NCBI GenBank assembly: GCA_021372535.1
Contig: JAJFUH010000032.1
Location: forward strand, 1 to 24,810
From: a bacterium
GTDB lineage: Bacteria; Latescibacterota; Latescibacteria; Latescibacterales; Latescibacteraceae
DNA: 24,810 nucleotides
Reading direction: 5' to 3'
Below the pieces are notes generated by a model that saw only the letters and a program-made list of their open reading frames with translations, did no database searches and had not been told where the DNA came from. Both the position numbers and the translations under genes were made by a program. Below are positions 8,211-15,881 of this stretch, in pieces; position 1 is the first letter of the stretch; the number at the start of each line of letters is the position of its first letter.

Positions 8211-8222
8211 TTCATTAGTTCC
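8198..8222 (-). promoter_or_regulatory. Likely ECF promoter, probably autoregulatory
   Basis: On the minus strand GGAAC (8218-8222) and CGTT (8198-8201) are separated by 16 bases, fitting the general ECF pattern of GGAAC, N15-17, CGTH. The start codon is about 30 bases downstream. Autoregulation from such a promoter is usual for ECF factors encoded with their anti-sigma. Confidence 0.55.
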
Positions 8223-8804
8223 TGAAAAATACGGTACTTTATCAAAAATAGCTTTATTTTATTGCGGAAATGTCCAATCAAACGATGAAAAAACATCATT
8301 TTCTTGTGTCCGGTTCCCTCAATTTATCAAGCGGAAAGGGTATACCAACAATATATAAGAAAAATAATACTATAAAACACATATTTTTCAAAGATTTCTT
8401 TTCAGGAATATTGCAAGTCCCGAAATCATGATGCGGATATGTCCGATTAATCCATGAAATTGAGTCCAGATCCCTATTTGATCGGGGGGTGAAATGTTTA
8501 TTCAAGAGATGAATCCACGTGCTGTTGTTGAAAAGTTTCCGCGGAACTCCAGCGCGATGGTGCCCCGAATGAGACTATCCCGTCACTGACCGGATATGTG
8601 ATTCAATGGCGGTCATTACGATATGTATGCTCAGCGCCGTTTAATGAATTATACGGGCTCGATTTGAACAGTAAATAACTACTGAAAGATGGTGTAAATA
8701 TTTTTCCATTTCTATTTATGTCGCCATGTCTCCGCGGTTAATTATTAATGAATATTTTAGGCGGAAAACTTTTTTTACAAGTCATTAAACATGATATTTA
8801 TCGT

Positions 8805-8833
8805 TTGACTTATAGTTTTAATAAGCATATCTT
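8805..8833 (+). promoter_or_regulatory. Sigma-70-like promoter for the polysaccharide operon
   Basis: TTGACT (8805-8810, 5 of 6) and TATCTT (8828-8833, 4 of 6) are 17 bases apart, about 55 bases upstream of the Wza-like start. The surrounding DNA is AT-rich, so the -10 assignment is moderate. Confidence 0.5.
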
Positions 8834-8888
8834 TACCTAATTAGTATAAAACTGAAGTTACTACATTCCTTTTGAGGAGGCGAACAAG

Positions 8889-10748
8889 GTGCGGTTACGC
8901 TTTATAAAGATTTTTGGGTTATTCTTCACAGTTTATTTACTCTTTATGTCATCTTTATGGGGGCAGGGGGCATTTTCGACTGATTTTCCTCAGATACGTC
9001 AGTATTTTCAATCAAATACTTCACCATACTATCCTACTGATATAGGGACCGTACCCAGTATTATGGCCGGGCAGACCGCCGCCGAAAAGCTGGAACAGGT
9101 TCCCGAGCAGAAAATGCAGCCTGCAATGCAGGAAATTCTTTTCGATAAAAAGGTCGATCCTGATAAATACATTGTCGGTCCCAGTGATGTGATCGGGGTT
9201 TATCTATGGGGTGAACTCGACAGGGAATATACGAACTACGTTACACCGGAGGGTTATCTGATTCTGCCCACAATCGGTCAGATTATGGTTGCCGATAAAA
9301 CCCTCACCGAGGTTCGTGAAATTATATCGAACGCGGTTAAAAAACAGTATAAGGATATCGATACCACTATTTATCTCTCCCGTCCCCGAATGTTCAGATT
9401 GTCCATTTCGGGTCTTGTGCTCAATGCAGGCATGATAAGTGCAAACTCACTCGAACGTGTATCCGATGTCATCGATCGTGCCGGTCTCATGTATGTTGAG
9501 AAAGTGGGTATGCTCGAAAACATTCAGAATATATCGGTTGCACAGGAACAGAGTGAACGGGCGCTCAGTTCCGAGCAGATGACTACCCAGCGTCTCCGCT
9601 ATGAACGTCAAACGGAATTGGGTGTGCTTGCGAGCGAAGCAAATCTTATGAAACGTGGTTCCAGTCAGCGGTCAATTACAGTATACCGTGGAGATATAAA
9701 AATTGATGTTGATTTGCTTCGGTTTCGTAAACTCGGTGATATCGATGATAATCCATATGTTGCCGCGGGTGACTATGTTTTTGTCCCTCAGTATAATGGT
9801 GATATGATCATTTCGGGTGAAGTAAATGATCCTGGCAGGTATGAATGGAAATCCAGCGACAGAATTGCGGATCTCGTTGCAATCGGGGGCGGACTTACCG
9901 TGCTTGCCGATACCACACGGGCAACGCTCGTCCGGTTCGGCCGAATGGGTCAGAAGTCTGAAAACATTGATATTGATCTTTATGACGCTCTTTTGAAAAA
10001 TCCGGACGATCCCAAATATCTCATTGAGGAATCTGACAGGCTCTTTGTCCGTCAGAAATACAATTATAAAGTTATTGCAAGTATCAGGCTGGACGGCCAG
10101 GTGACCTATCCCGGTGAATATGCCATAACACCCGGTGTCACAACGCTCAATGAGATCATCACAATGGCCGGAGGCTTTACTGACTTGTCAAATCTTGAAG
10201 AAGCGCGACTTGTCAGGCGTGTTTCTTCTGCCACACAGGATCTTGAATACGAGCGACTCCGCAGAATGCAGCGGTGGGAAATGACGCCTGAGGAGTACGA
10301 TTATTATAAGAGCAGGTCACGCACCATTCAGGGTGAAATCACGATCGATTTTGTAAAACTATTTATCGACAAGGATATGACCAATGATGTGGTTCTCCAG
10401 AATGGTGATGCGATTTTTATACCGTTCAAGCGAGAATTAGTCAATGTTTCAGGAGCGGTCAATGAACCAGGTTATGTAAAAATCGAGCCTGGTCAGGATA
10501 TTCATTTTTACATTGCGAAAGCTGGCGGATTCAAATGGGATGCCGACTCGCATAAAGTACGAATAGTCAAAGCAAAAACAGGCCAGCGTTTAAGACCCGG
10601 CGGTAATGTTCTGATCGAGGGAGGCGATATTATTCATGTGTCTGAAAAAACCCCGATTAACACGTGGGAAGTATTCAGGGATTCCGCACAGATATTCGCC
10701 AACGTTGCGACTATTATAATACTGGCAAAGCAGATAACGAAATTATGA
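8889..10748 (+). CDS. Wza-like polysaccharide export protein with SLBB domains
   Basis: This 619-residue export protein has a signal sequence (about 1-27) without a lipobox cysteine. A Poly_export domain starts at YIVGPSDVIGVYLWGELD (94-111). SLBB-type beta-grasp repeats begin near residues 169, 306, 398 and 517; the last three carry the hallmark phrases SGEVNDPGRYEW, DGQVTYPGEYAI and SGAVNEPGYVKI. A polar helical insertion of about 45 residues (215-260), rich in Q, E and R, interrupts the first repeat. A hydrophobic C-terminal helix (about 596-618) may be the outer-membrane helix, as in Wza. It should form the export channel through periplasm and outer membrane. E. coli Wza is shorter (379 residues) and lipidated. 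GAGGAGG nine bases before GTG sets the start; it is the first gene of the operon. Confidence 0.92.
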   Translation: MRLRFIKIFGLFFTVYLLFMSSLWGQGAFSTDFPQIRQYFQSNTSPYYPTDIGTVPSIMAGQTAAEKLEQVPEQKMQPAMQEILFDKKVDPDKYIVGPSDVIGVYLWGELDREYTNYVTPEGYLILPTIGQIMVADKTLTEVREIISNAVKKQYKDIDTTIYLSRPRMFRLSISGLVLNAGMISANSLERVSDVIDRAGLMYVEKVGMLENIQNISVAQEQSERALSSEQMTTQRLRYERQTELGVLASEANLMKRGSSQRSITVYRGDIKIDVDLLRFRKLGDIDDNPYVAAGDYVFVPQYNGDMIISGEVNDPGRYEWKSSDRIADLVAIGGGLTVLADTTRATLVRFGRMGQKSENIDIDLYDALLKNPDDPKYLIEESDRLFVRQKYNYKVIASIRLDGQVTYPGEYAITPGVTTLNEIITMAGGFTDLSNLEEARLVRRVSSATQDLEYERLRRMQRWEMTPEEYDYYKSRSRTIQGEITIDFVKLFIDKDMTNDVVLQNGDAIFIPFKRELVNVSGAVNEPGYVKIEPGQDIHFYIAKAGGFKWDADSHKVRIVKAKTGQRLRPGGNVLIEGGDIIHVSEKTPINTWEVFRDSAQIFANVATIIILAKQITKL

Positions 10749-10807
10749 CCGGGCATCACAAATATCTGGAACTTCAGAGTTTCTTTAAATGAGAATACGG
10801 AGTGGTT

Positions 10808-11986
10808 ATGGAACGTAAAGAAGTTAATATTCTGGATTATTTCTTTCTTCTCTATAAAGCACGAAAATTTATAGTGATGAATTTTATTATTGTCTGTATT
10901 CTGGCGGGAGTGACTTCATTTCTGATGCCGAAGTATTATAAGAGCAAGGCCTCGCTCCTTCCTCCGACCGATACTCAGAAAGCGTTCGGATTTTCGGATG
11001 TGCTGGCATCGATTCCGGTTACAACCCTCCGGCTCGGAACCAAAGGCTCACCGGCTGAAATATTCATGGGTATAGTCAGGAGCCAGACAGTTGGGATTTC
11101 GATAGTAGAACAGTTTAATCTCGTTGAAGTGTACGGTGTATCCGACCGTGACGCCGCACTGAATGTTCTTAACGGTTTATCGGATATAACGACTTCGCGG
11201 GAAGGACTGATAGACATCGAGGTCGAAGACAGGGATCCGATGCGAGCGGCGGCTATTGCCAATGCATATGTGGCTCTGCTCGATTCGGTCAATCAGGTTA
11301 TCAACCAGCGCGGCGCCCGTGAGCGGGCTGATTTTATCGAACAGCAGATTCATGATAACGATATCGCCCTTGCCCAGGCGGAAATGGAACTGAAGGAATT
11401 CCAGATAAAGACAAATGCCATTTCGCCGTACCAGCAGGCGCGGATAGCATTATCCATCGCCTCCGAGCTTGAGCTTGATATCATGAACAAGGAGAATGCG
11501 CTCAGGGAGTATCGGGAAAAATCATATTCGAATTCGCATCCTGTGGTCAGGGAAATCATGAACAGCGTCATGCTTCGCGAAGAACAGCTTCACAACATGC
11601 GTTTCGGAGCGCCCCATGAAGCGCGGGAATCACTGTTCATTCCCCTCCAGAATGCTCCCGATTTGACCCTTCAGTATGCGAAGCTTACACGGCGGGTCGA
11701 TATTCTCGGTACCCTTGAAGAGCTGCTTCGTCAGCATTACGAGGAATCGCGTATTCAGCAGGTTAATACCACCTCGACGGTAACCATACTCGACCGCGCC
11801 AAGCCGGCTATCCTCAAATGCAGGCCAAAGCGTAAACTAATTGTTCTCGTTGCGGGTGCGGCGTCCATTTTCTTTTCTATCGTGTCGATAATTATCATCG
11901 AATACTTCAACAAATTATCAGAGCTCAATCCGGAAAATCAGCTCAAAGTGGAGCGGCTGGCACGATTTTTACGGATTGAGAACTAA
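10808..11986 (+). CDS. Wzz-family chain-length determinant, no kinase domain
   Basis: I choose ATG at 10808 (392 residues) because GGAG lies five bases upstream; an in-frame GTG two codons earlier overlaps that site. The protein has an N-terminal transmembrane helix (about 18-37) and a periplasmic region with a long helical part (about 165-255). The proline-containing motif ILDRAKPAILKCRPKRK precedes a second transmembrane helix (about 344-366). This is the Wzz/GumC polysaccharide co-polymerase layout. The protein ends about 25 residues after the second helix, so there is no fused Wzc-type tyrosine kinase. It should work with the Wza-like channel and the flippase, and sets chain length in known systems. 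The gap to the previous gene is 59 bases. Confidence 0.9.
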   Translation: MERKEVNILDYFFLLYKARKFIVMNFIIVCILAGVTSFLMPKYYKSKASLLPPTDTQKAFGFSDVLASIPVTTLRLGTKGSPAEIFMGIVRSQTVGISIVEQFNLVEVYGVSDRDAALNVLNGLSDITTSREGLIDIEVEDRDPMRAAAIANAYVALLDSVNQVINQRGARERADFIEQQIHDNDIALAQAEMELKEFQIKTNAISPYQQARIALSIASELELDIMNKENALREYREKSYSNSHPVVREIMNSVMLREEQLHNMRFGAPHEARESLFIPLQNAPDLTLQYAKLTRRVDILGTLEELLRQHYEESRIQQVNTTSTVTILDRAKPAILKCRPKRKLIVLVAGAASIFFSIVSIIIIEYFNKLSELNPENQLKVERLARFLRIEN

Positions 11987-11998
11987 CGCACCACCGTT

Positions 11999-13318
11999 AT
12001 GGGCTTTCTGAGAGGTTTCTCAATCGCAATGGGAGCCAGTGTTTTCATGCTGGTTCTCTCGTTTTTCAACAACAAGCTTATTTATATCTTCCTGGACAAG
12101 TCGGATAACGGCATCTATTTTATATTCATGCGTTTTTCCATGTTCATCTCTCTCATCTTCAGCGAATGGTTCCGCCTTTCAAATGTCAATATTGCCGGGG
12201 GCGACAGGAATCTAATCCCTGTGCTTTCGGCCAATAACCTCTGGTACAGTATTTCGGTCGGTCTGCTCATGATTGGTGCCGCATTTGCCCTCGCTCCCGT
12301 GACCGACAGATTTGTACCGGGAATGCCCTGGAGATACATTCTTGCCGCCGGGGTGGTCGGCTCACTCGTGATTCTGAAGGAATCCTCCCAGTCCATACTG
12401 ATGGTTACCCAGCGGATGTACCGGTACGGGATTACCTTTGTAGTGTGGTTTTCGGCAGTCCTTGGGTTGAATATCCTCTTTCTCATGATTTTAAAACGCG
12501 GACTCGATTTCGTTGTGGCTGCCTGGTTCCTGGGAATTCTGGCCGGTACTCTGTGGGCTTATTTTTCCGTCGTTTCGTTTGCAGGAATCAATCTGAAACC
12601 CTCATGGAACGTTTTCACCATGTCGGGTAAAATCGGAGCACGGGCATGGCTCGCCGCGCTTGGTATGTTTGTCATGATTAACATCCATACCTTCACCATC
12701 GGCCCTCTGCTCAATAAAACCGGGCAGGGGCTTGCGATGATAGCGATATTTTCCGTGTGTTTCAGGGTTTTTCAGCTTCTCCAGCGTGTTTCAAATGTCA
12801 GCGGGACAATCCTCTTTTCCCATATTGTTCAGCAGGAAAAGCTGGCCGGGCTCAGAATGACCATGCTCGTTTCGAGGAACATCATATTCTTTTCCGTCAT
12901 ATCATGCATTATTGGCATGGTGATGGGGAAGGGGATAATCCTGCTTATCGCAAACTCCACCTATCTCATGGCATATGTTCCCCTCCTCCTCATGCTTCCC
13001 GGGATAGTTGCCATAAACGCCGGAAGTGTCATCAATAATCTTTACTGGGGACAGGGATATCCCTACCATGTGATTCTGGCGCCGTTCTGGGTCGCAGTCG
13101 TCGGCATCGCCCTCGATGTGGTTCTCATACCCGTATACGGTGTGAGCGGCGCAACCCTTTCGTTTACCCTTATGGGTGTTGTGTGGTTTGGATATATGCT
13201 GTATCTTTTCCGGAAAGATTCAGGATACCGTCTCGATGAAATTCTGCTTCCCCGCAAGGAGGATTTCACACTTTTATGGACACGGTTCAGGGTTAAGTTT
13301 TCCGGAGGTGGACGGTGA
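11999..13318 (+). CDS. MOP-family polysaccharide flippase (Wzx-like)
   Basis: This 439-residue, almost wholly hydrophobic protein has about twelve predicted membrane spans, the size and layout of Wzx/RfbX flippases. The N-terminus (GFLRGFSIAMGASVF) and the position between chain-length and glycosyltransferase genes fit a flippase that moves undecaprenyl-linked oligosaccharide to the periplasm. Typical MOP features include the repeated small-residue spans and the late segment GYPYHVILAPFWVAVVGIALDVVLIPVYGVSGA, with the VPxxGxxGA pattern before a span. A Wzy-type polymerase is the main alternative, but that GA-rich motif and the 12-span layout favour Wzx. No clear ribosome binding site precedes the ATG, 12 bases after the previous stop, so translation may be coupled. 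Confidence 0.82.
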   Translation: MGFLRGFSIAMGASVFMLVLSFFNNKLIYIFLDKSDNGIYFIFMRFSMFISLIFSEWFRLSNVNIAGGDRNLIPVLSANNLWYSISVGLLMIGAAFALAPVTDRFVPGMPWRYILAAGVVGSLVILKESSQSILMVTQRMYRYGITFVVWFSAVLGLNILFLMILKRGLDFVVAAWFLGILAGTLWAYFSVVSFAGINLKPSWNVFTMSGKIGARAWLAALGMFVMINIHTFTIGPLLNKTGQGLAMIAIFSVCFRVFQLLQRVSNVSGTILFSHIVQQEKLAGLRMTMLVSRNIIFFSVISCIIGMVMGKGIILLIANSTYLMAYVPLLLMLPGIVAINAGSVINNLYWGQGYPYHVILAPFWVAVVGIALDVVLIPVYGVSGATLSFTLMGVVWFGYMLYLFRKDSGYRLDEILLPRKEDFTLLWTRFRVKFSGGGR

Positions 13319-14484
13319 AAATCGGCGTGATTTCTCATTTATTCCCGGGAAAGCGCATGCCCATGAGCGGGATTTATGTTCAGGAAGAGATCGACAGCCT
13401 TGCGCGGCTTGTCGATATACGTCTGCTTGCTCCGCTTCCCAATCAGCAGTGGTTCGGTGAAAATCACCGGGATATGGCGCTTTCGGGATATCCGGTTGTT
13501 CGTCCTTTTGTGCTCGCTTTTCCGCGGTGGTTCCTGCAGGGATTGTACCCGGCAAGCATGGCGCTGAGCCTGAAAAATACCGGAAGGCATTTTTTTTCGG
13601 GATGCGGCTGTATTCACGTTCACACTGCTTTCCCGGATGGCGTCGCAGCCGTCAAAGCCTTTGGCGGACTATTTCCGCTCGTTGCTACGGTTCATGGAAG
13701 CGATATCAACCATTTCGCCATGAAGCCGAATCTCAGGCCGGGTATCGTTGACGCTCTTAACCGGATGGAGTGTGTGATCTGTGTCAGCGGCGCTCTCGAA
13801 CGGACAGTAAAGGAGCTCGGTGTGAGTGTTAAAACGACCGTTATTCCCAATGGCGTCGACACAGGTCTTTTCAAACCCGGGGAAAAGGAGCATGCATGCA
13901 GTGAGCTTAATCTCGATGTGAATCGTCCCCGTATTCTGTTTGCGGGGAACTTTGTTCCCGTCAAAGGTGTTGAATATCTTATAAAGGCCATGCCCCACGT
14001 TCTGAGTCTTTATCCGGACTGTGAGCTGGTGCTTCTCGGCGCAGGTCCGGGAACCGGGGACAGGACGCGATACGAGCACCTTATCCTGGAAGCCGGTGTA
14101 TATCATGCGGTTCGAATAGAAGAAAGGGTGTCCAAGAAGATTCTTCCGGCGTGGATACGCAGTTCCGATGTTGTTGCGGTGCCGAGCATCAGAGAAGGTT
14201 TCGGTCTCATCGCGGCAGAGGCGCTTGCGTGCGGGCGTCCCGTGGTGGCAACCCGTTCCGGCGGGCCGGAAGACATTGTCGGAGAGGGTGAGGGTATTCT
14301 CGTTCCACCCCGTAATCCCGAAGCGCTCGGAGAGGCACTTGCACGTGTTTTTGATGTGTCGTCGGGCTTTCACAGCCCCGAGGAAATGGCCGAATCGGTA
14401 AGGAAGCGTTTTTCGTACGAAACCATCGCCCGGAATATCGTATCGGTGTATGAATCGGCCTGTGATATGCCCGTAACAGGCTGA
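13315..14484 (+). CDS. GT4-family glycosyltransferase
   Basis: This 389-residue GT-B glycosyltransferase has a typical N-terminal start (MKIGVISHLFPGKRMPMSG) with the glycine-rich acceptor-side loop. An N-terminal Rossmann lobe spans about 1-180. The link NGVDTGLFKP, typical of GT4 enzymes, occurs at about 179-188. A C-terminal lobe contains LFAGNFVPVKGVEYLI and the retaining-GT4 EX7E motif E294-x7-E302 (EGFGLIAAE). It should transfer a sugar from a nucleotide sugar to a lipid-linked intermediate on the cytoplasmic side; donor and acceptor cannot be read from sequence. The GTG start overlaps the flippase stop by four bases, and GGAGG lies just upstream, so the two are translationally coupled. 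It is the last gene before a 238-bp gap. Confidence 0.92.
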   Translation: MKIGVISHLFPGKRMPMSGIYVQEEIDSLARLVDIRLLAPLPNQQWFGENHRDMALSGYPVVRPFVLAFPRWFLQGLYPASMALSLKNTGRHFFSGCGCIHVHTAFPDGVAAVKAFGGLFPLVATVHGSDINHFAMKPNLRPGIVDALNRMECVICVSGALERTVKELGVSVKTTVIPNGVDTGLFKPGEKEHACSELNLDVNRPRILFAGNFVPVKGVEYLIKAMPHVLSLYPDCELVLLGAGPGTGDRTRYEHLILEAGVYHAVRIEERVSKKILPAWIRSSDVVAVPSIREGFGLIAAEALACGRPVVATRSGGPEDIVGEGEGILVPPRNPEALGEALARVFDVSSGFHSPEEMAESVRKRFSYETIARNIVSVYESACDMPVTG

Positions 14485-14722
14485 TTGGCAGCAAACAGGA
14501 GTGAAATAGCTGAAAATTATATATCGACGTCCCATATTACATTATATTATTACCGGAGAACCACCACTTCAGGAGAATGCTCTGCCTCCTGTCAAATACC
14601 TTCAGGAGACCAGAATACTTTTACACCTCAGTAGTTTAGTAACATTGTGACTGAAAGATATTATATATCAGGATTTGATAAGGTTTTACGGAGTTGATTT
14701 TTATATGAGTTTATAGGATAGA
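14485..14722 (+). promoter_or_regulatory. Leader/regulatory gap with paired repeats
   Basis: No gene is visible. Direct repeats CTTCAGGAGA occur at 14567-14576 and 14600-14609, exactly 33 bases apart. CTCCTG at 14586-14591 can pair with CAGGAG in either copy, so two mutually exclusive hairpins are possible. The downstream part (14640-14720) is AT-rich and could hold a promoter for the second polysaccharide unit, but I cannot choose -35/-10 boxes with confidence. Confidence 0.4.
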
Positions 14723-15874
14723 ATGGGGCTGGTTGTGGAAATTCTGTTCACCGTTTGTCTGGTTTGTATTATATATTCCTATTTCGGATATCCGCTGCTC
14801 CTGATTTTGATGACCCTGGGCAAGAAAGAAAACGAATCCGATGTGACGGGAGATTTACCATCCGTATCGTTTATAATTTCGGCGCATAATGAAGAAACAA
14901 TAATTGAGAAGAAGCTGCTCAACACGTTCGAAATCGATTATCCCGGCGACCGTTTTGAGGTAATCGTCGTTTCCGATGGGTCCTCCGATAATACACCCTC
15001 GATTGTCCGCCGTTACAGTGACCGTGATGTTACCCTGGTTGAACTTCCCGAACATGTGGGGAAGACTGCCGCCCAGAATGAGGCTATACGGCATGCAACA
15101 GGCAGTATTATCGTGTTTTCTGATGCGAATGGCATGTTTGAGAAACAGGCGGTCAGAACGCTGGTCGGAAAATTTTTCCGTGATAGCGTGGGGTGCGTGT
15201 GCGGCGAGCTCCGGTACCGGAACAGTGACGCGTCGTCTATCGGGAAAAGTGAAAACACGTACTGGGAATACGAACAGTTCTGCAAAAAACATGAAAGCCT
15301 TCTCGGCAGTCTTTTAGGGGTTAATGGCGCAATATACGCGGTACGCCGCGAGTGTTTTGTGGAATTACCTCCCGATATCATCAGTGATTTCATTCTGCCC
15401 ATGATGATATATGAAAACGGGTGGGAGATTCGATACTGTTCCGAGGCGGTAGCGGTCGAGGATGCGTCCAAATCATTCGGGGATGAATTCCGCAGGAAGA
15501 AAAGGATTATCGTCAGGAGTCTCCACGGTTTATTCAGAAATTCCCGTTTTCTCAATCCGTTTTGCAAAGGATTTTTTTCCATCGAGATATGGAGTCACAA
15601 GCTTATACGGTGGTTTGTGCCTGTTTTGCTTGCGGGAATGGTGGTGACAAGCGGATTGCTCTTCGATCATATGGTGTTCCGGTATATTTTTGCCATTCAG
15701 ATCGTTTTTTATTGTATGGCCGTGGCAGGTGCGGCAGGAGGTGAACGGGCGCGGTCCTTTTCATTTATATATATTCCCTATTATTTTTCCGTAATAAACC
15801 TTGCTGCTCTCATGGCAATTGTCGAATTTATCATGGGAGAGCGCTATAAAACCTGGAGCACTGTCAGGAGTTGA
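14723..15874 (+). CDS. GT2-family membrane glycosyltransferase
   Basis: This 383-residue protein has an N-terminal transmembrane helix (about 5-30) and a GT-A catalytic domain. The motifs are FIISAHNEE (50-58), the nucleotide-binding VVSDGSSDNT (82-91) and the metal-site SDAN (133-136). A C-terminal region has basic residues EFRRKKRIIVRS (255-266) at the place of the QxxRW motif, then two or three membrane spans (about 295-375). The end (MGERYKTWSTVRS) is typical of processive-type GT2 membrane enzymes. It probably adds a sugar to a lipid-linked polysaccharide intermediate. The QxxRW motif is not clearly conserved, so polymerisation like cellulose or hyaluronan synthase is unlikely. AGGAT lies just before the ATG. 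The next gene starts seven bases after its stop. Confidence 0.9.
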   Translation: MGLVVEILFTVCLVCIIYSYFGYPLLLILMTLGKKENESDVTGDLPSVSFIISAHNEETIIEKKLLNTFEIDYPGDRFEVIVVSDGSSDNTPSIVRRYSDRDVTLVELPEHVGKTAAQNEAIRHATGSIIVFSDANGMFEKQAVRTLVGKFFRDSVGCVCGELRYRNSDASSIGKSENTYWEYEQFCKKHESLLGSLLGVNGAIYAVRRECFVELPPDIISDFILPMMIYENGWEIRYCSEAVAVEDASKSFGDEFRRKKRIIVRSLHGLFRNSRFLNPFCKGFFSIEIWSHKLIRWFVPVLLAGMVVTSGLLFDHMVFRYIFAIQIVFYCMAVAGAAGGERARSFSFIYIPYYFSVINLAALMAIVEFIMGERYKTWSTVRS

Positions 15875-15881
15875 TCATTTC

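Larger units (their letters stand above)
8168..8888. other. Divergent intergenic region, 721 bp
   Basis: This separates the minus-strand sigma cluster from the plus-strand polysaccharide operon. A 69-codon minus-strand frame (8296-8505) starts at TTG with no ribosome binding site, and I do not call it. The region holds the ECF promoter and inverted repeat near 8175-8222. A 26-base imperfect direct repeat lies at 8265-8290 and 8434-8459 (21 of 26 identical), and a shorter related copy, CGGATATGT, at 8591-8599. A loose TCCGC/GCGGA stem (8731-8765) is followed by seven T's (8770-8776). A sigma-70-like promoter lies near the right end. A long 5' leader or a small RNA is possible but not shown. 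Confidence 0.5.

Noticed and set aside
8296-8505. Minus-strand frame of 69 codons in the divergent intergenic region
   Set aside because: It starts at TTG without a ribosome binding site, has no recognisable domain and overlaps an imperfect repeat.
11958-11973. Sigma-54-like site TGGCAC-N5-TTAC just upstream of the flippase gene
   Set aside because: It lies inside the Wzz-like coding sequence, within a packed operon, and the -12 element is TTAC rather than TTGC.
13669-14535. Minus-strand frame of 288 codons
   Set aside because: It is antisense to the GT4 gene, whose motifs are complete; the antisense translation has no recognisable domain.
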